Shown here one piece after another: positions 1 through 8,199 of a DNA stretch of 64,000 bases (positions are counted from its first letter, which is position 1; each line of letters begins with the position of its first letter). Position numbers and translations under genes: made by a program. The DNA comes from GBS-DC sp964451985. GTDB taxonomy: Bacteria; Armatimonadota; Fimbriimonadia; Fimbriimonadales; GBS-DC. The stretch lies in assembly GCA_964451985.1 (NCBI GenBank), contig CAYVKB010000002.1, positions 1 to 64,000 of the forward strand. Direction: 5' to 3'. Under the pieces are notes generated by a model. That model had not been told where the DNA came from and did not search any database. It saw nothing but the letters and a program-made list of their open reading frames with translations.

Positions 1-44
1 CTGAATCTTCAAAACGCGCCTCCACTTACCGACAATCCCTCTCG

Positions 45-905
45 ATGCAAGCGGTTGCGTGGAGTATAGCAATACTGGGGCTGGGTGTGGGTTTCACATT
101 CGGTGGCGTGCTTGTGCGGCTTTCCACGCCCTATCACACGCAACGCGCCGAGACACTGGACGCGCTGACTGTGTACGACAAAAAAGCGATGGCGTCCGTG
201 ATGGGCGAGTTTAGAGGCAGTGTGGCGGGCTACCTGTGGGCGAAGACCGACGAGTATACCCATGGCGGCGTGCGCCTGCGCCCGATGACCGAACGCGAGA
301 AAGAACACAGAACTGCTCACGCCGCCAGCAGCGCGGACGGATTGCACGACCATCAAGACGAGACGGGCATTATCCCCGAACCCGAACGCGACCCGCGCTG
401 GCTCTGGGGCGAAATTGAGCGAAATGTGAAGCCCTACTTTGATGTGCGCCATCACTTCCACCGCCCCGTGCGCGAGGTGTTGCCCCTCTATCGGTTTATG
501 ACTTGGGTTGACCCGACCTTCATTCCGGGGTACTTAGTGGGCGCGCAGATGATTTTGTTTGATAACAAACAGAACCTGCCTCGAGCGCTGGCATTTCTTG
601 AGGAGGGCGCGCGGCAGAACCCGCAGAGCATCGCGATTTTCACTGAGCTGGGGCGGTATCACCTGCTGTATACACAAGACTACGCCACGAGCGAGCAATA
701 CCTGCTCAAAGCCATCGAGAACGGCGCGCACTGGACGCCCTCGAACCCGTTTGAGCGTGAGGGTCTGTTGCACGCCTACCGCTGGCTCGCACTGAAGGCG
801 TACAAGCAGGGCGAGCTGGGCAGGATGCGCACGTGGGCATGGCGCGGCTTGCAACGCTTCCCTGATGACGGCGCACTCAAACTGTTGATGGAGAAACGTG
901 AGTAA
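45..905 (+). CDS. Membrane-anchored TPR-like protein (5' end uncertain)
   Basis: The protein of 286 residues starts with one hydrophobic segment (residues 2-24) and continues into a soluble part. The C-terminal half (about residues 150-280) has alpha-helical repeats that look like degenerate tetratricopeptide repeats (ALAFLEEGARQNPQ, SEQYLLKAIENG). An N-terminal anchor with a periplasmic TPR scaffold is the best reading; no enzyme motif is seen. The frame stays open to the left edge of the window and the ATG at 45 has no ribosome site, so the true start may lie outside. It stands alone, followed by a 65-base gap and then the end of pyrC on the other strand. Confidence 0.6.
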   Translation: MQAVAWSIAILGLGVGFTFGGVLVRLSTPYHTQRAETLDALTVYDKKAMASVMGEFRGSVAGYLWAKTDEYTHGGVRLRPMTEREKEHRTAHAASSADGLHDHQDETGIIPEPERDPRWLWGEIERNVKPYFDVRHHFHRPVREVLPLYRFMTWVDPTFIPGYLVGAQMILFDNKQNLPRALAFLEEGARQNPQSIAIFTELGRYHLLYTQDYATSEQYLLKAIENGAHWTPSNPFEREGLLHAYRWLALKAYKQGELGRMRTWAWRGLQRFPDDGALKLLMEKRE

Positions 906-970
906 TATGAGTAGCGAAATTAGCTGTTTCACAGTGGCAATCGCCATCACCCAGTCGCAGTGTGCCTGGC

Positions 971-2257
971 TTAGTTGGCTTGGTACACCAAATCGCCATT
1001 CACAAACGTATAGCGTGCCTTGCCAAGTAGCTCCCAGCCTTTGAAAGGCGTGTTGTGGCTTTTGGAGCGCAGCTCATCGGGGTTCACGCGCCACCGCAGG
1101 TAAGGGTCAATCACCACCACATCGGCAGGCACGCTGGGTTCGAGTGTACCCAACGGCAGCCCCATCAGGCGAGCGGGAATGGTACTCGTCAGGTTCACGA
1201 TTTGCAGGGGCGTGAGCGGTTGCGATAACTCGTTGTTCCAGCGCAGGATACAGCCCAGCGCGGTCTCCAGTCCCACGATGCCGAACGGCGCGCTGGCAAA
1301 CGGCAGCGCTTTCTCAAAAAGCGCGTGCGGGGCATGGTCGGTCGCGATGCAGTCGATGACGCCGTCCAGCACGCCCTGTGTGAGGGCGGCGCGATCGAAT
1401 TCCGTGCGTAAAGGTGGGTTCATCTTGGCATCGGTATCGAAATCGGCGCAGGCTTCGTCGGTCAACAATAGGTGATGGGGCGAGACCTCGGTGGTAATCC
1501 GCACACCCTGAGCCTTGAAAAAGCGGATGAGTTCCACACCTATCGCAGTCGAGAGATGCTGAATGTGCAGGTGGCAGCCCGTCTCTTGGGCGAGCAGCGC
1601 GTTGCGAGCGATTTGCACAGTTTCGGCGGATGCAGGTGCGCCCTTCAGCCCCAAGCGTGCGCTGACCGAGCCTGCGTGCATGCTCCCACCTTCGCTCAGC
1701 GTCTTGTCCTCGCAGTGCGTGACGACAGGCAAGCCATAGGCGGCACAGCCTTGCATTGCGCGGCGCATCACCTCTGCTGACTGCACAGGGTAGGCATCGT
1801 CGGAACACGCCACCGCGCCCGCTCGCTTCAGCGCATGGTAGTCGCAGGGCGTCTCACCACGCATGCCCTGCGTCAGGGCTGCCACCACATACACCTTGCA
1901 GGGCGATTCGCGTTGGGCGCGTTCCAGTATCTCGCGTATCAGCGTCGGGCTATCCAGCGGTGGGTCGGTGTTCGGCATGCAGCAGATACTGGTAAAGCCT
2001 CCTGCAACCGCCGCTGCCCCCCCCGTTTGCAGGGTTTCCTTGTGGCTCTGCCCCGGCTCGCGCAAGTGCACGTGGATATCGACTAAGCCTGGCGCAATCC
2101 AACAGTCGGTGCAGTCAATCACCGTCTCGCCCGCTTCAGGTGTCAGCGCAGGCGCGATTTCGGCGATGCGCTCCCCACGTATGCGCAGGTCGCCCCGCTG
2201 GTCTAAGTTTTGTGCAGGGTCGAGAAGATGTCCGTTTTTGAGAAGGAAACTACCCAT
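971..2257 (-). CDS. pyrC: Dihydroorotase
   Basis: This enzyme closes N-carbamoyl-aspartate to dihydroorotate in pyrimidine synthesis. The amidohydrolase metal motif is near the N-terminus (VDIHVHLREPG), followed by the typical CMPNTDPPLDSP stretch. Later metal-binding histidines (THCEDKTLSEGG, HLHIQHLST) and the DCIATDHAPH motif are all present. The length of 428 residues fits the class I bacterial type. I start it at the ATG giving MGSFLLKNG because GGGGGAG lies upstream and the start overlaps the folP stop by 8 bases. An ORF extending 10 codons further is possible. It is the last gene of a leftward group behind folP. Confidence 0.95.
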   Translation of the reverse strand: MGSFLLKNGHLLDPAQNLDQRGDLRIRGERIAEIAPALTPEAGETVIDCTDCWIAPGLVDIHVHLREPGQSHKETLQTGGAAAVAGGFTSICCMPNTDPPLDSPTLIREILERAQRESPCKVYVVAALTQGMRGETPCDYHALKRAGAVACSDDAYPVQSAEVMRRAMQGCAAYGLPVVTHCEDKTLSEGGSMHAGSVSARLGLKGAPASAETVQIARNALLAQETGCHLHIQHLSTAIGVELIRFFKAQGVRITTEVSPHHLLLTDEACADFDTDAKMNPPLRTEFDRAALTQGVLDGVIDCIATDHAPHALFEKALPFASAPFGIVGLETALGCILRWNNELSQPLTPLQIVNLTSTIPARLMGLPLGTLEPSVPADVVVIDPYLRWRVNPDELRSKSHNTPFKGWELLGKARYTFVNGDLVYQAN

Positions 2258-3116
2258 GCGCTTCGTCTCTCCCCCGGCACAGCGCATCTGCCACTTTGAC
2301 AGCTCGAACCGCTTCTTTCACATCATGCACGCGCACGACGTCCGCGCCCCATGCAACGGCGAGCGCAAGCGTGGCGAGTGTCCCTTCCAGTCGCTCTTCA
2401 GGGGGCAGCCCGCCCAAGATGTGCCCGATGAATGACTTGCGCGAGGTTCCTATCAGAATCGGGTAGCCCAACCCTTTGAGTTGAGGCAGCCCGCGCAGCA
2501 GTTCCAAATTATGCTGCATGGTCTTGCCGAAACCGATGCCCGGGTCCAGCCAGATATGCGCCTGCGGTATGCCCGCTTGCTGGGCGCGTTGGGCGTGGGC
2601 AGCGAGCGCCTCGCACACTTCGGCGACCACATCGGCGTAGGTGGGATTTTGCTGCATGGTTTGGGGCGTACCTTTGATGTGCATCAGCACAACCAGCGCG
2701 CCCGCCTGCGCCGCGATGGTGAGGATGTGGGGGTCGAAAGTTGCGCCGCTGATGTCGTTCACGATGCACGCGCCTGCCTGTAGCGCGAGTTGCGCCACGC
2801 GGCTCTTCGTGGTGTCTACCGATACAATGGCATGCGGGTGACGGGCGAGAATCGCTTCTATTAGCGGCACGACGCGCCGAGTCTCCTCGTCTTCGGGCAC
2901 GGGTTCTGCGCCGGGGCGGGTCGACTCACCGCCGATGTCGAGGATGTCCACGCCGTCGCTCAGCATTTGTTCGGCGCGGGTGAGGGCAGCGTCTAGGGTA
3001 GGATATCGTCCACCATCGTAGAAGCTATCGGGCGTGGCGTTCAGCACGCCCATCACCAGCGTTCGCCGCCCGATTTGCTCCAGCAGCAGGCGCAGGCGTT
3101 CAGCTGTAGTCGGCAT
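2250..3116 (-). CDS. folP: Dihydropteroate synthase
   Basis: This enzyme joins 4-aminobenzoate to hydroxymethyl-dihydropterin pyrophosphate in folate synthesis. Both signatures of the TIM-barrel family are visible: VMGVLNATPDSFYDGG near residue 20 and DILDIGGESTRPGAEPV near residue 60. Further conserved pieces are VSVDTTKSRVA, IVNDISGA, and LDPGIGFGKT. Length 288 residues is normal. The start overlaps the end of the upstream TPR gene by 17 bases and the stop overlaps pyrC by 8, so translation is probably coupled along the run. There is no clear independent ribosome site. Confidence 0.95.
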   Translation of the reverse strand: MPTTAERLRLLLEQIGRRTLVMGVLNATPDSFYDGGRYPTLDAALTRAEQMLSDGVDILDIGGESTRPGAEPVPEDEETRRVVPLIEAILARHPHAIVSVDTTKSRVAQLALQAGACIVNDISGATFDPHILTIAAQAGALVVLMHIKGTPQTMQQNPTYADVVAEVCEALAAHAQRAQQAGIPQAHIWLDPGIGFGKTMQHNLELLRGLPQLKGLGYPILIGTSRKSFIGHILGGLPPEERLEGTLATLALAVAWGADVVRVHDVKEAVRAVKVADALCRGRDEAHG

Positions 3117-3855
3117 AGCGGCGTGGGGGCTTAGGCAGTTCGTGAAGGATTTCAGGCATCACTTCCAGCAGTCGCTCACCCACGCGACTGAACACATAGC
3201 CGCGCTCGCGCGTCGCTTCCACAGGGTCGCGCAGGAACTTAATACGGAACAGCGAGTCTTCCGTCAGCAGGTGCAGCACTCGATCCATCTGTAGGCGGTC
3301 TAACCGCTCCAGCTCGATAGTTGCCCAGATTATCACCTCGATCGGTGCGGTGGCTTCGAAGGCGAGGTACTCATAGTCGCTGAGGGCTTGGGCGTGGCAG
3401 CCGAGGTTGTCCAGTAGGCGGGCGCGGCGCATGCGGTAGTGTGGCGATTGCGGCTGCAGCATCACGAGTTGGTTCGCGGCTTGCAGAGCGCGTTCGTAGT
3501 CCATCGATTGCCAGTAGGCATCCAGCAGATGCTCCAGCGGCGTGGGGTGGTTGGGCATCTCGCGTAGCCACTGGCGGCATTCGGTGACGGCTTCGGCGAG
3601 GCGTCCGCTCTCGATGAGCAGTTCCACGAGACGTTCACGGGCGGGCGCAGCGTTCGGTTGGCAGCGCAGCGCCTCGCGCACGGCGTTAATGGCATCGCGC
3701 CAGTTCTCTTGCATGCGGTACGCATCCGCCAAGCGCAAATGATACTCTAGCGGGGCATCGCCTGCTTGCACGGCGCGCTTCAGCACGCGCACCGCTTGCT
3801 TCAACCGTCCGCGGCGCAGATATTCTTCGGCTTGTTGCAGGGTCGTGAGTTTCAT
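3100..3855 (-). CDS. TPR-repeat protein
   Basis: A 251-residue soluble protein made of helical repeats. Several tetratricopeptide units can be followed through residues 5-150 (AEEYLRRGRLKQAVRVLKRA, DAYRMQENWRDAINAVREAL, LIESGRLAEAVTECRQWL). The C-terminal part (FEATAPIEVIIWATIELERL onward) is not repeat-like and I do not recognise it. No signal peptide is seen. I chose the ATG at 3855 because it has GTGGAG at a good distance; a GTG 12 bases upstream is the alternative. It sits between a GGDEF gene and folP, overlapping folP by 17 bases. Function unknown; a protein-protein scaffold is likely. Confidence 0.75.
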   Translation of the reverse strand: MKLTTLQQAEEYLRRGRLKQAVRVLKRAVQAGDAPLEYHLRLADAYRMQENWRDAINAVREALRCQPNAAPARERLVELLIESGRLAEAVTECRQWLREMPNHPTPLEHLLDAYWQSMDYERALQAANQLVMLQPQSPHYRMRRARLLDNLGCHAQALSDYEYLAFEATAPIEVIIWATIELERLDRLQMDRVLHLLTEDSLFRIKFLRDPVEATRERGYVFSRVGERLLEVMPEILHELPKPPRRYADYS

Positions 3856-3887
3856 CGCGCTCTCCACTTTCGCCCAGTGCCCGCTCT

Positions 3888-3893
3888 ATTATA
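3888..3893 (-). promoter_or_regulatory. Extended -10 box for the TPR-folP-pyrC run
   Basis: On the minus strand the sequence reads TGTTATAATAGAG, i.e. TGn directly before TATAAT. No convincing -35 is seen. It lies 32 bases before the ATG at 3855, leaving room for the GGAG ribosome site. Confidence 0.55.
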
Positions 3894-3923
3894 ACACAAG
3901 CAAGCGCAAGGCGAGTTCAGCAT

Positions 3924-5945
3924 TTATGCAGTATTTTCGAAGGCAACGACCTGATTCCTGCCACTCCGTTTGGCGATATCGAGTGCTTCATCGGCTTTTT
4001 CCAGCACTTCTGCGGGATTCTCGGTGCTGTTAGGGTAGGCGGCGACGCCGATGCTTACGGAGATTTTCAATCGCGCTTGCCCCATCGTGTCCAGAAACTG
4101 CGTATCACGCACCGCTTGCACCACGCGCTTAGCGGTAGCGATGCCTCCCTGCAGATTCGTCGCGCGCATCAGCACCACAAACTCGTCGCCCCCGTAGCGT
4201 GCGATGAACTCGGTGTTGCGCAGGGCATGTTGCAGCACCTCCGCCAGCTGCACCAGCAGGTAGTCGCCCTCCAGATGCCCGTAAGTATCGTTCACCTGCT
4301 TGAAGCCATCTAAATCAATCAGCATAATCGCCAACGGGTGCTGGTACCGTCGGCACAGGTTCACTTCCTCGCGATACCGCTCTTTGAAGTGGCGATAGTT
4401 GTACAGCCCTGTCAGTCCGTCTGTGGATGCCAGCCTCTCCAGGTCGCTGAGCAGCTGGGCGCGTTCCAATACGGTGGTCAACTGGAAGGTGAGCGTTTGC
4501 AGCAACTCTAAGTCCGCTTCATTAAACGAGGGTAGCTCGGTGCGCCCCAGAATCAGCGCGCCCTCGATACGCAAGCCGCCGCGCAGCGGAGCCATCATCA
4601 CGCTGCGGGCGGGTGTGTAAGACGCGACGTCCTCAGGGGCAATCACCCGCGCAGATATGGGCGTACCCGCCTCGCTAAGTAAAGCCCGCATATCGGGCAA
4701 TTCGCCGAATTGCGCCGCGATTTCCAGCGTCTGGTTGCGCTTCAATATCAGTTGCGCGTGTTCGTAGGGCATTACACCGCGCAGAAGGCTCAGAGCGCGC
4801 TGCGGCAGCGACTGCGCGGTCTCCGTGCTGAACAGTAGGTTCTCTACATCGTACAGGAACTGCGTCTCGGCGAGGCGCACGCTCATCAAGCGCAGCTGCT
4901 CGATGAGTGCAATCAGCCCTAATAGAACGGGAGCGAGGTTGCGCAGGCGGGCGCGCGTCTCGGGTGAGAAGCCGTCCTGTGCGCGGGTAGTGAGTAAAAT
5001 CGCGCCCAGAATGCGCCCGTCGCAGAACAGGGGCTGCACCATGGCGTCGGGGCGTTCGATAGACGCTTTCTGCGCCTGTGCGAGCTGCTCGCTGTTGATC
5101 GCCGCCGCTTGGATCTGGTCAACCACTTGTTGCAGTGCATGCGACTGCTGGAATGGGCGTAGGGGCGTAATGTCTGCGCTTTCCGAGAGTTTGGCGAGGC
5201 TACCAATCGCACATACGGATTGCAGGCGTGCGCCTGTGTCGTCAGTAAGATAGAGCGCCGTACCTGACGCTTCGAACCGCGCCCTCAGTCGCTCTAACAG
5301 AGCGTGGTAAATCGAATCCGGGTCGCGTGCATGTTGCAATGCCTGCAGCAGTTCCACCTCATCTTGGAGTTGCTGTAGATGCTCCTCCGTGCGTCGGTAA
5401 TGGTGGACGAGTTCGCGATAGCTCTCGCGGATGCGCCGTTCGGTGGCTTCGCTTTCGGCGAGGGCTTGCTCGGCTTGCTGAATCAGCGCAATTTGCTCCG
5501 TCTGCTCGTGTCGTCGCCAAGCCCAGCCCAACACTACGCCCAGCAGGGCTAATCCGATTGCCCAGCTGAGGGGTTGCATGTCGGTTGGAATGGGTTCACC
5601 TTTGAGCCAGAACCAGCCGCCTGCGATGGCGCCGAGTGTGAACGGCGTACTCATGAACGCGCCTTGCGCCTCCCAACGCCACAGGGCATTCAGCAGAGGC
5701 ACTGTAAACAGCCAGTACGCCCACCCTACGCCCCCTAACGCCCAGAACAGTCCTGCCGCCAGCGCGGCGTCGGCAGCAAGCGACAGCGATGCCCAGCCCA
5801 AACCTGTACGCCAGCGCTCTACAAGGCTCGCCCCCAACGCGCCCAACGCCAACGCGCCGAAAAACGCCCACTCGGTCGCAACGCTATGCTTTTGCCACAA
5901 AAACCCGCCCAGCGCCGCAATTCCTATAAGCCGAAGCAGCCACAC
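3924..5945 (-). CDS. Membrane GGDEF protein with GAF-like domains (putative diguanylate cyclase)
   Basis: Predicted to make cyclic di-GMP in response to a membrane or small-molecule signal. Residues 1-155 hold about six hydrophobic segments; a coiled coil follows (about 160-210), then two GAF-like regions (about 215-350 and 365-490). The C-terminal domain (about 505-670) has the intact catalytic RYGGDEF near residue 580 and the substrate stretch LIDLDGFKQVNDTYGH. The inhibitory I-site position reads RNTE instead of RxxD, so product inhibition may be weak or lost. Start is GTG with GGAG six bases upstream. No EAL or HD-GYP phosphodiesterase is encoded nearby. Confidence 0.88.
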   Translation of the reverse strand: MWLLRLIGIAALGGFLWQKHSVATEWAFFGALALGALGASLVERWRTGLGWASLSLAADAALAAGLFWALGGVGWAYWLFTVPLLNALWRWEAQGAFMSTPFTLGAIAGGWFWLKGEPIPTDMQPLSWAIGLALLGVVLGWAWRRHEQTEQIALIQQAEQALAESEATERRIRESYRELVHHYRRTEEHLQQLQDEVELLQALQHARDPDSIYHALLERLRARFEASGTALYLTDDTGARLQSVCAIGSLAKLSESADITPLRPFQQSHALQQVVDQIQAAAINSEQLAQAQKASIERPDAMVQPLFCDGRILGAILLTTRAQDGFSPETRARLRNLAPVLLGLIALIEQLRLMSVRLAETQFLYDVENLLFSTETAQSLPQRALSLLRGVMPYEHAQLILKRNQTLEIAAQFGELPDMRALLSEAGTPISARVIAPEDVASYTPARSVMMAPLRGGLRIEGALILGRTELPSFNEADLELLQTLTFQLTTVLERAQLLSDLERLASTDGLTGLYNYRHFKERYREEVNLCRRYQHPLAIMLIDLDGFKQVNDTYGHLEGDYLLVQLAEVLQHALRNTEFIARYGGDEFVVLMRATNLQGGIATAKRVVQAVRDTQFLDTMGQARLKISVSIGVAAYPNSTENPAEVLEKADEALDIAKRSGRNQVVAFENTA

Positions 5946-5962
5946 GCAAGGCTCCTTAGTAC

Positions 5963-5976
5963 AGCAAATATTTGCT
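5963..5976. promoter_or_regulatory. 14-bp perfect palindrome, candidate operator
   Basis: AGCAAATATTTGCT reads the same on both strands. It lies just inside the predicted transcript of the GGDEF gene, between its -10 box (5979-5984) and its start codon, and about 30 bases from the -10 of the divergent zinc-ribbon gene. A dimeric repressor could control one or both genes. Inferred only from position and symmetry. Confidence 0.4.
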
Positions 5977-5978
5977 CA

Positions 5979-5984
5979 ATTATA
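5979..5984 (-). promoter_or_regulatory. -10 box for the GGDEF gene
   Basis: Minus strand reads GGTATAATTGAG, a perfect TATAAT preceded by GG as in many promoters of this window. The leader is about 25 bases and contains the 14-bp palindrome and the GGAG site. Confidence 0.5.
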
Positions 5985-6005
5985 CCTGCTCATCGGAACG
6001 CGGGG

Positions 6006-6011
6006 TATACT
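6006..6011 (+). promoter_or_regulatory. -10 box for the zinc-ribbon gene run
   Basis: GGGGTATACTCC lies 32 bases before the ATG at 6044. No -35 consensus is evident. A ribosome site GGAGGG lies between box and start. Confidence 0.45.
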
Positions 6012-6043
6012 CCTAAAGTCCAACGGTGTGGAGGGAACTGGCG

Positions 6044-6952
6044 ATGAAATGCACTTATTGCGGCGCGGCGCTGCCCGAGAATGCGAACTTCTGTATGGGG
6101 TGTGGGCGTCCCCAGAATCCCACTCCGAATCGTACTGTTGCGACTGTGCCTACGGCCGCTTCAGGGGGCAACTCCAAAGCCAAATGGTTCGGTTTGGGCG
6201 TGGGGCTGTTGCTGCTGATTGCGCTGGCTTTTGTGGTTGGTACGCAATCAGGGCTGCTCACACAAGCACAAGTCAAAAAGCCTGAAGGTCCCAGCGTGCT
6301 GGAGGCGCAGCCACCGAAGGTGGAAGGTCCCAGCGTGCTGGAGGTGCAACCGCCGAAGATTGAGGGACCCAGCGTCGCGCAAGCCGAAGCCCCCAAACCG
6401 CCGCCCCAGCACGTGGTGGATTGGCTGGAGCATCTGCGTCGCACGGAGGAGCAACGCCGCCGCATGGAGCGTAACGTCGCCCCTGTGATGAGCATGCTCG
6501 TACAAGCCACTGTTGCCCGCGCCGCAGCGATGGGCGGTATCGCTCAGGGCGACTTCGACAAAGCCGAAGCGGACTACGAGCGCGAACGCGAAAAGCTGCG
6601 TCAGGGCTACCAGCAACGCCAGCGCGAATGGGCGCAGCTGCTGCAACAGTTCCAAAGCGTGCCCCCGCCCCCCGAATGCCGCACTTTAGCCGATACCTAC
6701 TTTGCAGGGCTGAGCCAGTATGTCACGACCATCACACAGATTGAAAAGAGCCTGATTGAGAACGATATCGGTGGCTTGACAGGAATGCTAGGCTCTGTGC
6801 AGAGTGATTTAGACTCGCGCTTCGCCCGCGCAGATGAGGAACTCACACGCGTATGCGAACAGTACGGCATCCGCAAGTACTTCTCTATCGGCGCACAGGG
6901 CACGGAGCTGCTGCGCAGTCTGGGCGGTGGTGGGTTGCCGTTGGGGTTTTAG
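6044..6952 (+). CDS. Zinc-ribbon protein with one membrane segment
   Basis: The 302-residue protein opens with a CxxC...CxxC zinc ribbon (MKCTYCGAALPENANFCMGCG), then a hydrophobic helix at about residues 48-66, then a Pro-rich linker with a 13-residue unit repeated three times (EGPSVLEAQPPKV). The rest (about 125-302) is helical with many charged residues and no family I recognise. The architecture suggests a cytosolic ribbon and an exported or membrane-bound helical domain. The ATG at 6044 is preferred over an ATG/GTG further up because GGAGGG precedes it. Its stop TAG overlaps the ribosome site of the next gene. Confidence 0.7.
   Translation: MKCTYCGAALPENANFCMGCGRPQNPTPNRTVATVPTAASGGNSKAKWFGLGVGLLLLIALAFVVGTQSGLLTQAQVKKPEGPSVLEAQPPKVEGPSVLEVQPPKIEGPSVAQAEAPKPPPQHVVDWLEHLRRTEEQRRRMERNVAPVMSMLVQATVARAAAMGGIAQGDFDKAEADYEREREKLRQGYQQRQREWAQLLQQFQSVPPPPECRTLADTYFAGLSQYVTTITQIEKSLIENDIGGLTGMLGSVQSDLDSRFARADEELTRVCEQYGIRKYFSIGAQGTELLRSLGGGGLPLGF
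6284..6400 (+). repeat. Three in-frame 39-bp tandem repeats
   Basis: Units begin at 6284, 6323 and 6362 and encode EGPSVLEAQPPKV, EGPSVLEVQPPKI and the diverged EGPSVAQAEAPKP. The first two are almost identical at the DNA level, so the linker length of the zinc-ribbon protein may vary between strains. Confidence 0.8.
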
Positions 6953-6960
6953 GAGGAGAT

Positions 6961-7599
6961 ATGTCGCTCTATCATTCGCAGTTGCCTGAGTATCTGGAGT
7001 CGTTGGTTCCTGAACGCCCTGTGTTGCTGCAGGTGATGGAGACGCACGCCAAAGCGACCAACTTTCCGATGGTGGGTCCCGTGATTGGGCAGTTTTTCTA
7101 TCTCATCACGCGGCTTACGGGCGCAACGCGCGTGTTTGAGCTGGGCAGCGGGTTCGGCTACTCCACTGCGTGGTTTGCGTTAGCTGTGCGTGAGAACGGC
7201 GGCGGCGAGGTGCATCACGTGGTGTGGGACGAGAATCTCTCCAAACAGGCACAGGAGTTTTTGCGTGAGCTGGACTTGCTGTCTATCGTGCGCTTCCACG
7301 TGGGTGAGGCCGTGCAAACGCTGCAGCAAGTCGGCGGCGAGTATGATATTATCTTTTGCGACATCGACAAGGACGGCTATCCCGCTTCATGGCAGGTGGT
7401 GAAGCAGCACTTGCGCGTAGGGGGCGTCGCGCTGTACGATAACATGCTCTGGAGCGGGCGCATCTGGGACGAATCGGACACCTCCGCTGCTACGCAGGGT
7501 ATCCGCGAACTCACACGCCTGATACAGGGAGACAGCGACTTCATCTTCAGCCTGTTGCCTATGCGCGATGGGGTAGCGATGGCAATGCGAGTGCGCTGA
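6961..7599 (+). CDS. Class I SAM-dependent O-methyltransferase (YrrM/COG4122-like)
   Basis: A 212-residue methyltransferase related to caffeoyl-CoA/catechol O-methyltransferases. The SAM-binding glycine motif is FELGSGFGYST near residue 60, and the acidic motif YDIIFCDIDKDGYPASW near residue 130 carries the usual metal/substrate Asp residues. ALYDNMLWSG is the conserved loop after the sixth strand. The ATG has an excellent AGGAGGAG ribosome site that overlaps the upstream stop, so coupling is expected. Substrate cannot be inferred from sequence. Confidence 0.85.
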   Translation: MSLYHSQLPEYLESLVPERPVLLQVMETHAKATNFPMVGPVIGQFFYLITRLTGATRVFELGSGFGYSTAWFALAVRENGGGEVHHVVWDENLSKQAQEFLRELDLLSIVRFHVGEAVQTLQQVGGEYDIIFCDIDKDGYPASWQVVKQHLRVGGVALYDNMLWSGRIWDESDTSAATQGIRELTRLIQGDSDFIFSLLPMRDGVAMAMRVR

Positions 7600-7601
7600 G
7601 G

Positions 7602-7607
7602 TACACT
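7602..7607 (+). promoter_or_regulatory. -10 box 7 bases before the start codon (leaderless type)
   Basis: GGTACACT ends exactly 7 bases before the ATG at 7615, and there is no Shine-Dalgarno between. A transcript from this box would begin at or next to the start codon. Confidence 0.55.
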
Positions 7608-7614
7608 CTCTGCT

Positions 7615-8199
7615 ATGCGCATCTACACGCGAACGGGTGATACGGGCGAGACAGGGCTGATTGGCGGGCAGCGCGTGCCCAAAGACGACCCGCGCGTGGA
7701 CGCCTACGGTATCGTGGATGAGCTGAATGCTGTGTTAGGTGTGGCGCGCTGCTACCTACAAAACCTACCTGACCTCGACGCTCTGCTGGAGAAGTTTCAG
7801 AATGAGCTATTTGATATAGGTGCAGAGCTTGCCTCGCCCCCTGAACGCGCCGCACAGTTCCAGAGTATCGAGGAACGCCATATCACGGCGATGGAGGAGG
7901 CTATTGACCGTCTTGAAGAGGAGTTAGAGCCGCTGCGCCAGTTCATTTTGCCAGGGGGCACGCCTGCCTCAGCGTATCTACATCTCGCGCGCACTGTGTG
8001 CCGGCGTGCCGAGCGACAAGTCGTGCATCTGAGCCGTATCAGCACGGTCAGCGCTGCGATTATCAAGTACCTAAACCGCCTGAGCGACTTACTATTCGTG
8101 ATGGCGCGGGTGGCGAACCATCGCGCGGGCGTGGAGGATGTAAAGTGGGGCGAACCCGGTTGGCGACGCAAGCACCACCCGGAGGGCGAGAGCTCATGA
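7615..8199 (+). CDS. Cob(I)alamin adenosyltransferase, PduO type
   Basis: Transfers the adenosyl group of ATP to cob(I)alamin to make coenzyme B12. The N-terminal ATP loop reads YTRTGDTGETGL, and the C-terminal family motif is HLARTVCRRAERQVV, with the preceding ILPGGTPAS. Length 194 residues fits the family. The start has no ribosome site but a TACACT box 7 bases upstream. The stop overlaps the start of ygfZ (ATGA). No other cobalamin gene is present, so the cofactor is probably salvaged or made elsewhere in the genome. Confidence 0.93.
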   Translation: MRIYTRTGDTGETGLIGGQRVPKDDPRVDAYGIVDELNAVLGVARCYLQNLPDLDALLEKFQNELFDIGAELASPPERAAQFQSIEERHITAMEEAIDRLEEELEPLRQFILPGGTPASAYLHLARTVCRRAERQVVHLSRISTVSAAIIKYLNRLSDLLFVMARVANHRAGVEDVKWGEPGWRRKHHPEGESS

